A DNA stretch of 64,000 nt from Pseudo-nitzschia pungens (lineage: Eukaryota > Bacillariophyta > Bacillariophyceae > Bacillariales > Bacillariaceae): assembly GCA_037355855.1 (NCBI GenBank), contig CM074760.1, positions 2,472,501 to 2,536,500 of the forward strand. Reading direction: 5' to 3'. Shown here piece by piece: positions 44,623 to 54,827 of this stretch. Within the stretch, counting starts at the first letter, position 1; every line of letters starts with the position of its first letter. Made by a program: the position numbers and the translations under genes. The notes beneath the pieces were generated by a model. That model searched no databases. It was given only the letters and a program-made list of their open reading frames with translations, and was not told where the DNA came from.

Positions 44623-46707
44623 ATGAACAAGATGAAGGCAGCCGCGGAAGATTCCTCTACATCGCTTTATGTTCAAACGAAACTTCGTGGTCAACGTACG
44701 TGTCCTCTTTCCAATTCGAGTTTGGATTCAGGGTCACCACCCACATCCCCTCGCAAGAGAACGAAGGGAGTATCAAGCGCGACCTTGTTTCGAACGATGG
44801 CTGCTGTTTTGGCAACAATGTCGGTTTGTCGTACTTTATTCTATGGCAGGGACGTTTCGTCCAAATATTGGAGTGCAAGAAAAGTGTCGAACATCGAATA
44901 CTATTTTGGAAAGGCATTCCCAATCTCTGCACGACCCGATTCCGATTCATCACTGGTACTGTACCCCGAAGAATTTCAACAGCTTCAAAAGAATTTTCCT
45001 TTTTCCACTCCCGCAACGGATTCTTGGCCAACACTGGAAGAAAAGTTGCAGATACGAGACAATTTTCGTCGTCACAATCGACAATCCGTTTACTCCCTTC
45101 TCTTGCTGCCACCGGATGAAGACACGGGCGAGGATAAGAAGTCAGAAACACAAACAAACAACAATGCAGTGATGCAATGGGGATCGGAATTCTATTACAT
45201 TTTTGAGCACTTGCACAAACGAAACGACCAGGGTTTGTACGAGTTCCACGATGTGTGGGGAATTGGCATGGACGAGAAAGATGCCATCAAACATAGGAAG
45301 GACCCCAAGACCCTCCACGCAGCATGGGACAGTGGCGCTAATAATCCCAGATTGATTCACGAACACAACCTCTGCGATGCTCTCCGCCACGCGCGGGATA
45401 TTGCCGACTTTCAAACCCCGCACGTTCTGATTTCCCACTTGAACGAAAATTGGGGAACCCTTTCCTCTCAAATTCCCAATCGGACGGATGATTGGGGGGA
45501 TATACTCAAACACTGGAGGGAATCGAAGGAAGGTCGGTGTGATCCGATGGGAGTAAAAGAATATCTAGATTCGCCACAAACACTCGCGGTATTCACTACA
45601 CAACACCAGGCCCTGTTTGATCACCCAAAGGTATTCTCTATTCCTATCGGAGTGGCAAATTCACAAGACGGAGGAGAGGCACTACTAAATAGGCTATTGA
45701 GACAGCAGCGAAAGTGGAAGAAAGAGAAAGGACAAAATCCACGTAAAAGGCTTCTTATGATCAATTCCTCTCCATCACCAACACGGGAACCGCAGATGAA
45801 TGCAGTAATTCGTAACTTCAAAGAGTCTGGACACCCCGAAGGGCAAAATATACAAAATATGTACGGGAAATACAAGGGTGGCTACGAGAGGCAAAGAAAT
45901 CAATACTACGCCGACATTTCTGCCAGCAAGTTTATTCTGTGTCCTTGTGGAATTGGATGGGATACTTACCGTATCTGGGAATCGATCGTTCTTGGAGCAA
46001 TTCCCGTGATCGAGCGCCATAAGTATAAATATGGATTGATCACATACCCACCTTCCAGCGGCATGAGAAATAAGCTGGTGCATATACCGGAAGAAAACAC
46101 CCCCAAAAGCAGGAAACTTAACAGGAATCTAAGCAGGCACAATGGCACGCTTCAAACTATCGATTATTTTGACGGATGGCAGAAGTCATTGGACGATCTC
46201 CCGGTGGTATGGATTGACGGTGAATTCGGAGACAAAGCAACCGAGCAGGGAAATAATGACGGAAAATCCTATCTCACACCACAGTTTCTTGAAGAAGAAT
46301 ATGATAGGTTGGCGGCGCGGGCGGGCGATTTTCGATACGAAAAATTGACCTCTCTTTACTGGCTGCAGTTCATCGAATCCTTCTTACTACTGAACAACGG
46401 CAACGATGCAAAATGGCATCGCGGCCTCGAAACTTTGTCTTCCACATTCAATGATCACAGTTGGACGCTGGAAGAATATGTCAACAAGGATGCTACGGTT
46501 CAAAAGGAAAATGATGGCGATGATGATGATGATGATCAGCAGCAGCGGCAGGTGCACGAACAGGATAGTTCGCACTATCTCTTCGGATCTTTGCAACCCA
46601 AAATTCTTTCATGGGTGGTGCTTTTGGAACTGAAACTTGTGGGGCTTGTGTTGATTGTGATTGCAGTTCGGCGGTTGGATTCGAGCAATCACAAAAGCAA
46701 CATATAA
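44623..46707 (+). CDS. Exostosin-like (GT47-type) glycosyltransferase, membrane protein
   Basis: Golgi-type glycosyltransferase of 694 residues, substrate unknown. A basic N-terminus is followed by a weak hydrophobic segment at about 52-75 (ATLFRTMAAVLATMSVCRTL) that may anchor the protein. The catalytic region has the exostosin signature around 432-465: YADISASKFILCPCGIGWDT followed by YRIWESIVLGAIPVIE, then the DLPVVWIDG block at about 526-534 and the YWLQFIESFLLL helix. Before it, VISHLNENWG-like and VFSIPIGVAN blocks fit the first half of the GT-B fold. The C-terminus has an acidic Asp tract (GAT repeat at about 46,512-46,535), a Gln/Arg stretch and a second hydrophobic segment at about 664-684 (VVLLELKLVGLVLIVIAV). 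An in-frame TAA TAA lies directly upstream of the ATG at 44623, which supports the start. No intron is needed. Confidence 0.8.
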   Translation: MNKMKAAAEDSSTSLYVQTKLRGQRTCPLSNSSLDSGSPPTSPRKRTKGVSSATLFRTMAAVLATMSVCRTLFYGRDVSSKYWSARKVSNIEYYFGKAFPISARPDSDSSLVLYPEEFQQLQKNFPFSTPATDSWPTLEEKLQIRDNFRRHNRQSVYSLLLLPPDEDTGEDKKSETQTNNNAVMQWGSEFYYIFEHLHKRNDQGLYEFHDVWGIGMDEKDAIKHRKDPKTLHAAWDSGANNPRLIHEHNLCDALRHARDIADFQTPHVLISHLNENWGTLSSQIPNRTDDWGDILKHWRESKEGRCDPMGVKEYLDSPQTLAVFTTQHQALFDHPKVFSIPIGVANSQDGGEALLNRLLRQQRKWKKEKGQNPRKRLLMINSSPSPTREPQMNAVIRNFKESGHPEGQNIQNMYGKYKGGYERQRNQYYADISASKFILCPCGIGWDTYRIWESIVLGAIPVIERHKYKYGLITYPPSSGMRNKLVHIPEENTPKSRKLNRNLSRHNGTLQTIDYFDGWQKSLDDLPVVWIDGEFGDKATEQGNNDGKSYLTPQFLEEEYDRLAARAGDFRYEKLTSLYWLQFIESFLLLNNGNDAKWHRGLETLSSTFNDHSWTLEEYVNKDATVQKENDGDDDDDDQQQRQVHEQDSSHYLFGSLQPKILSWVVLLELKLVGLVLIVIAVRRLDSSNHKSNI

Positions 46708-47299
46708 TGAGGAACGAGGATGACTTCGAACGAAGCTCGCAGGAACTGCGATTACAATGTACAGAAGTATTTCTGCAGTCAGTACTTTTGTTGGAAGGGG
46801 CGGTGTGCGGCAAGTTCCTGTAAGGTACATTTCAAAGACGAAAGGTATATAGAAGTTACTGCCAATGTTATTAATTGTATCATTTAATTTATAGATTAGT
46901 CATTGCATTTGTATCAACAACTCCGACATCTTTCCAACTTCAGAGCGATCGCCCCAGCACCGTGTGCTTCTTCCAGGCGAAGCGCACAGAACTTTCTGTT
47001 TCTCGTTCATGACCTTTCTACGAACTGATTCTAATAGGAATACAGCGGGCGGATTCAGTCACGATTTTATTTGCGAAACAAATAGTGAGCATGATCCAAG
47101 ATAATGTCTATTTTAATATTCCATAGTACTGTTAATATATATTATGATCTGTGTACTTGTTGTTGCTGCTTGTGTCCTGAGTGTTTTTTTAAGCCAGTGG
47201 GGACGAAGTTTGTTGTTTCTGAAACGTGGATACAACACACTTTGGTTTGGTGCGGTGTTTCGAACTTCGCACGCTCGGCGAAGGCAATTGGTTTTAGCT
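46708..47299. other. Short intergenic region between convergent genes
   Basis: Lies between the 3' ends of the exostosin-like gene and the ORF ending at 47300. It probably holds both 3' UTRs. No distinct signal is visible. Confidence 0.45.
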
Positions 47300-47845
47300 T
47301 TAATACTGACGCAATCGTATCTTTGGGACCTCGTCATCGTGCAAATACAAATCACGAACATCGATATTGATGGGATAGTCGTAAAATTCCTCATCATCGT
47401 CCTCGAGGTTCAAATACTCTTCTGATACCCTTATCTCCGCCTGACCAAAAGGCGAGACAAATAATACTTGATGTATTTTCCAGGTCTCATCTTCAGTTCC
47501 TGGGTTTTCTGTCAGCGCCCAAACATAATCATCTTCACGAAGCGGCCGATAAAATTGAATTTCATCTATAGTAACAAACCTTGTGATCGGTTTCACTTCC
47601 TCTTCATATTCAAATTCATCTGCATCAGCGTCGTTGCGTAGCGGTTGAATCTCGAGTTCTCCTTCCTCAGCATCGATACCCACGATTGTTGCCTGGTAGA
47701 TAGTATTCTGTTCCTCCCTTCCCTTATAAAGAATATGATCGCCGAGCTTTAACGTCACCTCACCCTCTCTCAACTTCTTCAAATGTTCTCGGAACGCTGT
47801 CGCGGGAGCAGGAGTGACTTTCGATTCCAAAGAATTCAGGCTCAT
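47300..47845 (-). CDS. Acidic ORF, probably the frameshifted C-terminus of the upstream PhyH-type protein
   Basis: A 181-codon frame with protein-like composition: a helix (LKKLREGEVTLKL) and beta-rich small-barrel-like stretches (LGDHILYKGREEQNTIYQAT, ATIVGIDAEEGELEIQPL, DDYVWALTENPGTEDETWKI). An acidic end (NLEDDDEEFYDYPINIDVRD) follows. Its ATG overlaps the stop of the upstream ORF by ATGA. The same frame is open another 40 codons upstream and reads HDYNGYFNDIARRRETLASP and then LLPKSIVTGRTAVS, which looks more like real protein than the final 45 residues of the upstream ORF. A 1-nt insertion at the TCTCCCATG run would join the two. I therefore infer one gene. A separate gene started by reinitiation at ATGA is the alternative. 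No family is recognised. Confidence 0.6.
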   Translation of the reverse strand: MSLNSLESKVTPAPATAFREHLKKLREGEVTLKLGDHILYKGREEQNTIYQATIVGIDAEEGELEIQPLRNDADADEFEYEEEVKPITRFVTIDEIQFYRPLREDDYVWALTENPGTEDETWKIHQVLFVSPFGQAEIRVSEEYLNLEDDDEEFYDYPINIDVRDLYLHDDEVPKIRLRQY

Positions 47846-50631
47846 TGATACGGCCGTTCTCCCAGTAACAATTGATTTCGGCAGCAGCCCCTGGCCGTGC
47901 TCGGGAGAAGCAAGTGTCTCTCTCCGTCGGGCGATATCATTGAAGTAGCCATTGTAATCATGGGAGAGACCCTAGTCGTGTCAATGGTGTCTTCCACATG
48001 ACTGAACAATGACTCGATTCTTTTTTCCGCACTTAGCGGAATCCATTTTCGGGCCATGACGGTCTGCCGATGAACACCAAAGCGTGCTTCTGCGATGACC
48101 TCCTTCCAATGTTCGTAGGGGAGTCGTATAGTTTTCGGCTGCGCCATCGACAGAAGCGCACGTTTGGTTTCTCGGGCAGCCTCGTCCCGCCGCATCACAA
48201 CCCACCACCCCGTTTGAGGGTCCTGCTTTAGAAATCGGCGCGGGACACTGCTGTCGGCAGATAACGAAGAAGAGGGCAGTGCCCCATCGAGGATTTTCGA
48301 CACAATAGTCTCCGTGGCCAAGTTTAACACGCCATCAGGGCTATTACTGGACTTGAAAGTTGCGAGGACATCCCTATATTCACTCATGTATTTAATCCAT
48401 GCCTTGTTTCCAGGATGGAAGTCAAGGACAGAGTTCATAGATGCCAAAAAGCGAGCGTCATACCGGGACCCCACCAAGACATCCATTCGTTCCGGAAAGG
48501 CCGTGTTTTGCATTGGAGTCATTTGCTCTCGCACAATAGCATTTTTCCTGTAACCAATTCGTTTCCTTTCCTCATTGTAATATTCCGCGTAGGGGTGCTT
48601 CGGATTGGACATTCGAAAGTCACGTTGTTCACGGTCTTGCTTTGCCATTAAGGCATCGACTGGGAACTCCTCCACGTACTCAGTGCGCTTAGGAATGCGT
48701 TCTCCAGTTTCGTCGCTGTATTTGTATGTGGTAATGCGGCTAAAAGGCAAGGAAGGAAAAGGCTTGAAAAACACTTCGCCGTTGTGGATGCGCTTGAACA
48801 AGGGTGACTCGAACAAGACATAGTGCCGTACTGCAGCGGCAATTCCCAGCACCAAAAGATGACCAACCAGAATTCTTCCAAAACCCATTGAAATGTCTCG
48901 AACAGGGGTAGGTCGAGTATTTTTCGGATTTCCCGTTCGCTGGTGTTCATTTCGCCCGAGAATGTACCAAACAGCGCAATACAAGGCATATCCTATGACG
49001 TTCACCAATGCCGTCAGACCCACCGCTATGAAATACAACTGTCTCGATTGATAGACAGAGCTTTCCACCAAAAATTCCAGATACTCTTTCCAACCAATAT
49101 CGCCATCGTCTTCGCCCGAGTCAGAGTTGCCAAACAAGTACTTGAGGACGGCATCGTCCAAGAACAGCCACTGCACCATGGGATTTTGGCTTTCCCGGAG
49201 CATGTCGCGAAAGTCTCCCAGCTCCGACCCTCGAAAGAAATCCATGTCGTTGGCCATCTGCCGGGCCCAGTGTTCGAGCCACGGGAGGTTCCCCTTTTTG
49301 CTTGCAGCTAACAAACCGTATGCCTTCCAGATCCTGGACTTGAGCAAGTCCATGCCCCCGCTTGCCGCCGTCTTCAAATCCGAAAACAGATGCCCCCACA
49401 TGGAATGTCTCATGTAGTAGTAGGTTCCCCACCCCTGCTGTCGGTTGTCACCCTTTTCGAAATCACGGCGAGACACAAAAGTCATGATGAACATGACCCG
49501 ATTTTTCTTTCGCGCCTCATCAAAGTTACGGGGCCCACGGTGCCACACGTTTTGGTTGAACATCATCGCGTCACCCTGTTGGAGAACGCCAACGTCGAGA
49601 CCTGTTTGACCATTGCTCGAAGCCTCAAACGTGTTGCAGTAGCCAATGGGATATTCTTCATCAAAGTCGTCGTCCAAAAAGTTGCATTGACAGAGTTCGT
49701 ACAGATCCTGGTCGGCACACCAGTGGGTTCCGGGGCAAATGGTGGTAGCACCCATTCGACTGGTTGTATCCTGGAGAGCTATAAACATGGTATAGGAATG
49801 CAAAAAGGTCCTTGTGTACATTACACTGGATCCAAACCAGTCGCTGTCGGTGTGGATTCCCTGGGGTTCGGCGTCGTGCATGGTGGAAAGCGTCGAAACC
49901 TCCACAACGGCAGGATCCGGTCCGAGGGTTGCCTCGAGCGTTCGTTTCAACTGGGCGTTGGAACCCACCTCGGCAATCGCCCTGGCAACAATCGGAGCGT
50001 CCTCCGGACCAAGCCCCAGGCTCAATCGGCTCCCATTGTCACCGTCCCAAAACAGCTCGTCCCAGGGAAGATCCAGATTGTTGGAATGGTATTCGTGGTG
50101 TCGGGTTTCCAGATAGCTTCGCAATTCCGTCGCTGTCTCGTGGCCCAGAATGTTCTTCATGACGACGGCTCCGTGCGTCATGACGACATTCTTGCGTTCC
50201 TCCAGCGTCATTCCGGGATCTATCAGCAAATCATTCGCGTCGTGTGTGCTGATGTCGCGATGATCGCAGCGCCGGTAATAATAGGTCATCTCATTGTCCC
50301 GGGCATTGAAGGTTCCGAGTGACCCGTCCGTGTCGTAGTTGCTGAGCTTGTAGCTTTGTAGCAAAGACTCGAGAGGCCCCTTCCAGACTTCCTTTACAAT
50401 CCAGGAGGTGAGCAAGAGTGCCCAGCACGCCATGAGAGGACCGTTCAACAGCAGGAATTTCAAACACTGTACCAGAATGAACTTTGTAGGTGACCAACTC
50501 GAAAGAGAATCTTCTTTTGACATCGAAGAGGAATTAGCGTCGTGTGAATTCCGCTCTGATTGGCTGCCACAAGGGATGGCCCCATCGCTATCGTTCCCCA
50601 CCATTGCTGCTCGATCCTTCACATGGGCCAC
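47842..50631 (-). CDS. PhyH-type 2-oxoglutarate/Fe(II) dioxygenase with membrane segments
   Basis: A 929-codon frame. After a hydrophobic segment at about 51-80 comes a phytanoyl-CoA-dioxygenase-like domain at about 130-390. The iron triad is visible: His260 and Asp262 in GIHTDSDWF, and His364 in NQNVWHRGPRNFDEARKKNR, whose downstream Arg would bind 2-oxoglutarate. TTICPGTHW and DAMMFNQ are further conserved parts. Two more hydrophobic segments follow at about 531-558 (YFIAVGLTALVNVIGYALY) and 583-603 (FGRILVGHLLVLGIAAAVRH). A soluble region with WWVVMRRDEAARETKRALLS and YEHWKEVIAEARFG ends the protein. The last 45 residues (from VSPMITM on) look like out-of-frame sequence; the true C-terminus probably continues in the ORF at 47300-47845. 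The substrate is unknown. The ATG at 50631 is the first in the frame. Confidence 0.85.
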   Translation of the reverse strand: MAHVKDRAAMVGNDSDGAIPCGSQSERNSHDANSSSMSKEDSLSSWSPTKFILVQCLKFLLLNGPLMACWALLLTSWIVKEVWKGPLESLLQSYKLSNYDTDGSLGTFNARDNEMTYYYRRCDHRDISTHDANDLLIDPGMTLEERKNVVMTHGAVVMKNILGHETATELRSYLETRHHEYHSNNLDLPWDELFWDGDNGSRLSLGLGPEDAPIVARAIAEVGSNAQLKRTLEATLGPDPAVVEVSTLSTMHDAEPQGIHTDSDWFGSSVMYTRTFLHSYTMFIALQDTTSRMGATTICPGTHWCADQDLYELCQCNFLDDDFDEEYPIGYCNTFEASSNGQTGLDVGVLQQGDAMMFNQNVWHRGPRNFDEARKKNRVMFIMTFVSRRDFEKGDNRQQGWGTYYYMRHSMWGHLFSDLKTAASGGMDLLKSRIWKAYGLLAASKKGNLPWLEHWARQMANDMDFFRGSELGDFRDMLRESQNPMVQWLFLDDAVLKYLFGNSDSGEDDGDIGWKEYLEFLVESSVYQSRQLYFIAVGLTALVNVIGYALYCAVWYILGRNEHQRTGNPKNTRPTPVRDISMGFGRILVGHLLVLGIAAAVRHYVLFESPLFKRIHNGEVFFKPFPSLPFSRITTYKYSDETGERIPKRTEYVEEFPVDALMAKQDREQRDFRMSNPKHPYAEYYNEERKRIGYRKNAIVREQMTPMQNTAFPERMDVLVGSRYDARFLASMNSVLDFHPGNKAWIKYMSEYRDVLATFKSSNSPDGVLNLATETIVSKILDGALPSSSLSADSSVPRRFLKQDPQTGWWVVMRRDEAARETKRALLSMAQPKTIRLPYEHWKEVIAEARFGVHRQTVMARKWIPLSAEKRIESLFSHVEDTIDTTRVSPMITMATSMISPDGERHLLLPSTARGCCRNQLLLGERPYQ

Positions 50632-52138
50632 GAGCTGCCTCGTCAGTGGTAGTGGCGGTAGCTATCATCGTGCTCCCGTTGCTGCTCCGAATGAATCTTC
50701 CATTATTTGTGTCTGACATCTTTCTTGGGAATTCTTGTTCTCGTTGTTGTTCCCTACCGTACGGTACCTCACGAACGAAGAGGGAAACTTATCCGTTGAT
50801 ACTCGTCCTGCTATTATTATTTTCCAGTTGCCGGAGTTCGGGATTTGGTTGTGATACGTTACGGTAACGGTACGTTCAATACTCAGAACGGGAAAGACAT
50901 TCGACTTTCAATAATTCTTCTGACAGAACCACGGAACATACCGTAGGTAAGGAGCATTTTGATTGTTTTCAAAACACGACTCCCGGCACTCATTATTTAT
51001 CAGGATTTCTATCTAAGTATGACTGCCAAAGTAGGATAAGTGTTCATAGTGCCGGCGCGCAAGGCAGGCCGAGAAATAATTGTATCGAACGGTCCGAAAA
51101 AGTTGTTGAATTATGTTCCCGCGTGCGTCCGATCCTATCGTACCCCGTGCCATCCCACCCGGGAATGCGTGTCCGTGGTAACAATATCTAGCCAGTCAAC
51201 TACCTGTACGGTACGAACTACCTGTACTTCACACGTGATCCGTTTCTGTTAAAAAAGAGTTTTCAAGTTGCTTTTTTTCTGAAGAGAACGAAAGTGAATA
51301 ATCTGAAACTGGAAGAATGAAACATGCCAACAGAGCATCCATAACGGGTTCCCAGGGGTAAGAATAAGGTCCTAAGGTTACCGTATCAATCAATTTCAGA
51401 GAGTAGTTTTCAATTATCTTGGTACTACTAGTAGTATCAGTAGATCATACTTTCAACTTGTACTACTAGTAGTAGTAATAGTAATCTTACTAGTACTAGT
51501 ACTACTAGTACTACTACTATCATGAACACAAACGACAGTTGTTTCACACTTGGGCATACTCTAGCAGGTATACGAATACTAGTCCTACTAATTACTATCA
51601 ACATCAATCAATCAATTGATTTAAACAAAATTAATCTAACTTCCGCACATTTTCGGATAATACTGGTGGTGGAGGACAGGCGAAGCGAATTGATTCTCAA
51701 CCTTTCCAGCATATCCACTTGATTGGAAAGCAAAGTTTTTTGAGAATGCTGATTCATTCACGAAATGCATTCTTCTCAATAGTATCATAGCCCACTGTAG
51801 TACTAGTAGGCACTAGTATGGAAAATTTCGCTTGGTGATAATGGAGAACTACTACTACTCTTGTTGGACACTCACTCGAAGTATCTAAAAACATAATGAT
51901 ATCTTATTTATACGGCATCGACGAATCTTCCAATAAGTTCATGAACGAAATTAGAAGGGATTGATTCGAGATAGCTAGTATGAATTGAAAAAGGGAGTTC
52001 AAGCTGATGCTACTAGTACTAGTAGTGCGATCGCATCGACTTTCCCGAGTGCTTAGTATGTGTGCTTTACTAGAGTGATAGCTGAGAATGGCATCTACGG
52101 CATTCATTCGAAAAATCCGAGGCGAACTCACATACTCA
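50632..52138. other. Intergenic, ACTAGT-rich DNA
   Basis: No gene. About 51,420-51,525 and 51,790-51,830 are rich in TACTAGTAGTA words; GTAACGGTACGTTC and ACCGTACGGTACC words lie near 50,755-50,875. AT-rich elsewhere. Confidence 0.5.
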
Positions 52139-54052
52139 TTAACGCTCGTCCACTGTCACATCGCTGTCGATGTTGTTATCCTCGTTGTACATGGACAGTT
52201 TGCCCAGACTACCCGCGGCGGCAGCAGCTAGGAATGTTGCTGCTCCCATCGAGGGCAACAAAAAGACCAGCGCAGGGACTCCACCAGTGGATATTGTGGG
52301 AGCAAACTCACAGGCCAGACAACCGATTGCATATCCCAAGAGGGATGCCTCGAACAAACGTGACTGCGGTCGTTCTTGCTCCACCTTGTCATTGGCCAGG
52401 GCTGTGTCAGGCTTGTATTCGTTTTGCTCGTCATCGAATCTCTTCAAGAAAGACGCCAGGATGGAAGGAAACACCGCATCCCCCAAACCGAGGGTTCCGG
52501 TCAACTTGTTCCCGTCGAGCTTCGTTACCAATAGTCCCGGTTGAAAACCGGCAGATGTTAGTTTTTGGATGGCTACTGAGCCCATGGCCGAGGCAGATGC
52601 CGTCGAGGCGTCCGCCACGAAAGTGCTGGCCGCGTGGGCTGCCGGTATCAAAAAGACCGAAGCTCCGTCGTAGAGAGTCAGCAACGCAAGGGCTCCCGCT
52701 ACGGTTCGAATTGAATCGAGTCGGATAGCTCTTGCCACAAGGATTGCCACAGACATGTTCACAAAGTTACATGCTGGCCAGTATTGTAGATAGTACGCCC
52801 CGTAGCCGGTGATGACCAAGGCCAACAAACATTCGACAGCGATCTGGAGCCTGGAAACGGTCATTGTGACATCGTTGTCATCGGTATTTCCGTCCATCCC
52901 ACCGATACCAAAGAGCTCAAACCCCAATCGACGCAATTCAGCCCTTGTGAAGAGGGTCAATAACGCCGCGTTCCAAACTTGACTGACAAACGGAAGGACA
53001 CTCCGAATGTAGGACTGCAGCTGCTGCAGAAGTTCAATTTCGACATCATTGGAGGGTAGCATCAACTCCTGAGAGGACCAAAATGGCAGAGATACTACTG
53101 ATGCAGCCAGTAGTCCGGAGACCAACACCGGGACGAGCAAGGCCTGGGTTTCAGAATTAACCCCATCGAGATTTTCCTCCAATCCCGAATCGTCCACCAT
53201 CTTGCGGACGAATGAGGGAGGAGGTGCGGGTTCAGCTATCGATATGGGTGATACAATCGCGCTCTGTTCTAGAGTCTCGTTGTTCTCATCCGGTGGCGGT
53301 TTTGATTGGACTCCATTTTTCGCCGACAGAGGTCGGTCCAAGACCAAGAGTTCCTCTGTCAGGGCCGTGAGCCTCTGGCCCAGGGCTTCTGGATCGCCAG
53401 AAGCGGCCCCACGCACCGCAGCTACTCCGACGATTGTCAACGCTAGGGCATACAGGTAGACTCTGTTCGATACAATAAGGAGAGTGACGGCGGCGTACTG
53501 ATCTGGAGAATTCGGTGGAAAGGATCGTGCATTCGACACGAGGGCCGGAATACCCCAAACTGCAAAGAGTGGCAACCAAAGGGCCATCAAGGAGGAGAAG
53601 GAACCAAGTAGATTTTGCACCGGTTCCATAATCATCGCCAAAGGCTGCCTGCTGGTCGATTCCCCGTCCTCGTCGTCAAGTAACGAGTGCAAAGACGATG
53701 CTGACGATGCTGATGACGGTGTTGGTGACCTGTTGCGTTGCATATCCCTAAATTCACAATCGTTCTCGTTGTTCTTTGGAATCGGCAACAATCTGAGGCG
53801 ATTTGGCCCTTTACACTTCCCAGGAATGCTCAACGAAGCAGGATTCCTGGTATTAAAATTCAACGGCGTTACAAACGCATCTGCCACAAAACCTCCACGA
53901 CGGGGAAAGCTTAGGTTGCATGTCGTCGAAACCGAGACAACATAGGCAAAGGCAAGGACAAAAGCATTTCCTTTTCTACATCTTTTCACAAACTTCTTGG
54001 TCACCCTCATCGTCGACAGTCTCTTTGGACATGCAAAACAAGATGTCGGCAT
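52139..54052 (-). CDS. Signal-peptide-peptidase-like intramembrane aspartyl protease, possibly plastid-targeted
   Basis: Polytopic aspartyl protease of the presenilin/SPP clan (A22), 637 residues. The three diagnostic motifs are present in order within hydrophobic segments: YD at 461-462 (LALLTLYDGASVFL), GxGD at 522-525 (GTLGLGDAVFPSILAS) and PAL at 593-595 (GGVPALVFLLPSM). Several further hydrophobic segments lie at about 155-215, 300-325 and 400-440. The N-terminus has a basic stretch, a hydrophobic core (NAFVLAFAYVVSVSTT) and then FVADAFVTPLNFN. In diatoms a cleavage motif of ASAF type with a Phe after Ala marks bipartite plastid targeting; ADAF resembles it, so plastid targeting is possible. 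An ER or vacuolar location is the alternative. The ATG at 54052 is the furthest upstream; a second ATG 14 codons later is also usable. No intron. Confidence 0.85.
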   Translation of the reverse strand: MPTSCFACPKRLSTMRVTKKFVKRCRKGNAFVLAFAYVVSVSTTCNLSFPRRGGFVADAFVTPLNFNTRNPASLSIPGKCKGPNRLRLLPIPKNNENDCEFRDMQRNRSPTPSSASSASSLHSLLDDEDGESTSRQPLAMIMEPVQNLLGSFSSLMALWLPLFAVWGIPALVSNARSFPPNSPDQYAAVTLLIVSNRVYLYALALTIVGVAAVRGAASGDPEALGQRLTALTEELLVLDRPLSAKNGVQSKPPPDENNETLEQSAIVSPISIAEPAPPPSFVRKMVDDSGLEENLDGVNSETQALLVPVLVSGLLAASVVSLPFWSSQELMLPSNDVEIELLQQLQSYIRSVLPFVSQVWNAALLTLFTRAELRRLGFELFGIGGMDGNTDDNDVTMTVSRLQIAVECLLALVITGYGAYYLQYWPACNFVNMSVAILVARAIRLDSIRTVAGALALLTLYDGASVFLIPAAHAASTFVADASTASASAMGSVAIQKLTSAGFQPGLLVTKLDGNKLTGTLGLGDAVFPSILASFLKRFDDEQNEYKPDTALANDKVEQERPQSRLFEASLLGYAIGCLACEFAPTISTGGVPALVFLLPSMGAATFLAAAAAGSLGKLSMYNEDNNIDSDVTVDER

Positions 54053-54827
54053 TTTTCATTTCGCTGGATGTCCAATTACAACGAGGTTGCACAGGTATCT
54101 GATTTGTCGAGGTCACTTTCGAACACAACAAGGAAAGTAAAGAAAGCAAACGAGGAACGAGGAAGGCCGATCGAAAATTAGTAGAGGCAACTACGAGTGA
54201 AGAACGAAGCTGTTGTTGTGACTACTCGTAAGGTTACCGTAACCTTACTCGTACGATACCGTAGACATCAGAAGAATACTGGGGACAATGAACACAGCTT
54301 CGAACTTACGTAAGACGCACGCAATGCACGACTCGAAGCATACCGGTACCTGGCACCTTGTAATTTGATCTTGTTCACGTCTGAGTTATGAATGAGATAT
54401 GAGTAAGTTAAGGTTTACCGTATCTCGTGGTCTGAGTATTGAGTATGGTAATAACGGTAGTGCTGTATGTATATGTACTATATGTACTACAAAGTACGTG
54501 TACTCGTACGTAGTTGGAACGATATTTTTTGGTTTTTCTTTCTGCTAACGTAATTTCTTTAAGGTGTACGATAGTCCTTCTGACAGAATATCACAAGACG
54601 AGGTGATACAAGATTTCATCGTTATGATGTTTGTCGTCACATGGTATCCTTGGTTCTGTATGCTTGCGCACTAATTGGTGAGGTTCTAACCCCTTTCGTC
54701 TCGCACTATGCCTGTGAAGCTTCTTTTGGTATTTTGATGATAAGAAACTAAAAGGCTGGCTCTAGTATCAGATACCTTTTCATGGTAGATGAACACTCTT
54801 CATTAGCAGAGAATGAAACGGCTTGAT
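54053..54827. other. Intergenic region without supported gene
   Basis: Contains GTAAGGTTACCGTAACCTTACTCGTAC (about 54,228-54,255), two inverted TAAGGTTAC words around a CCG centre, and a tract of ATGTACTATATGTACTAC. No gene seen. Confidence 0.5.

Noticed and set aside
49390..50322. 310-codon plus-strand ORF
   Set aside because: It is antisense to the PhyH-type domain, whose His/Asp/His triad is visible on the minus strand.
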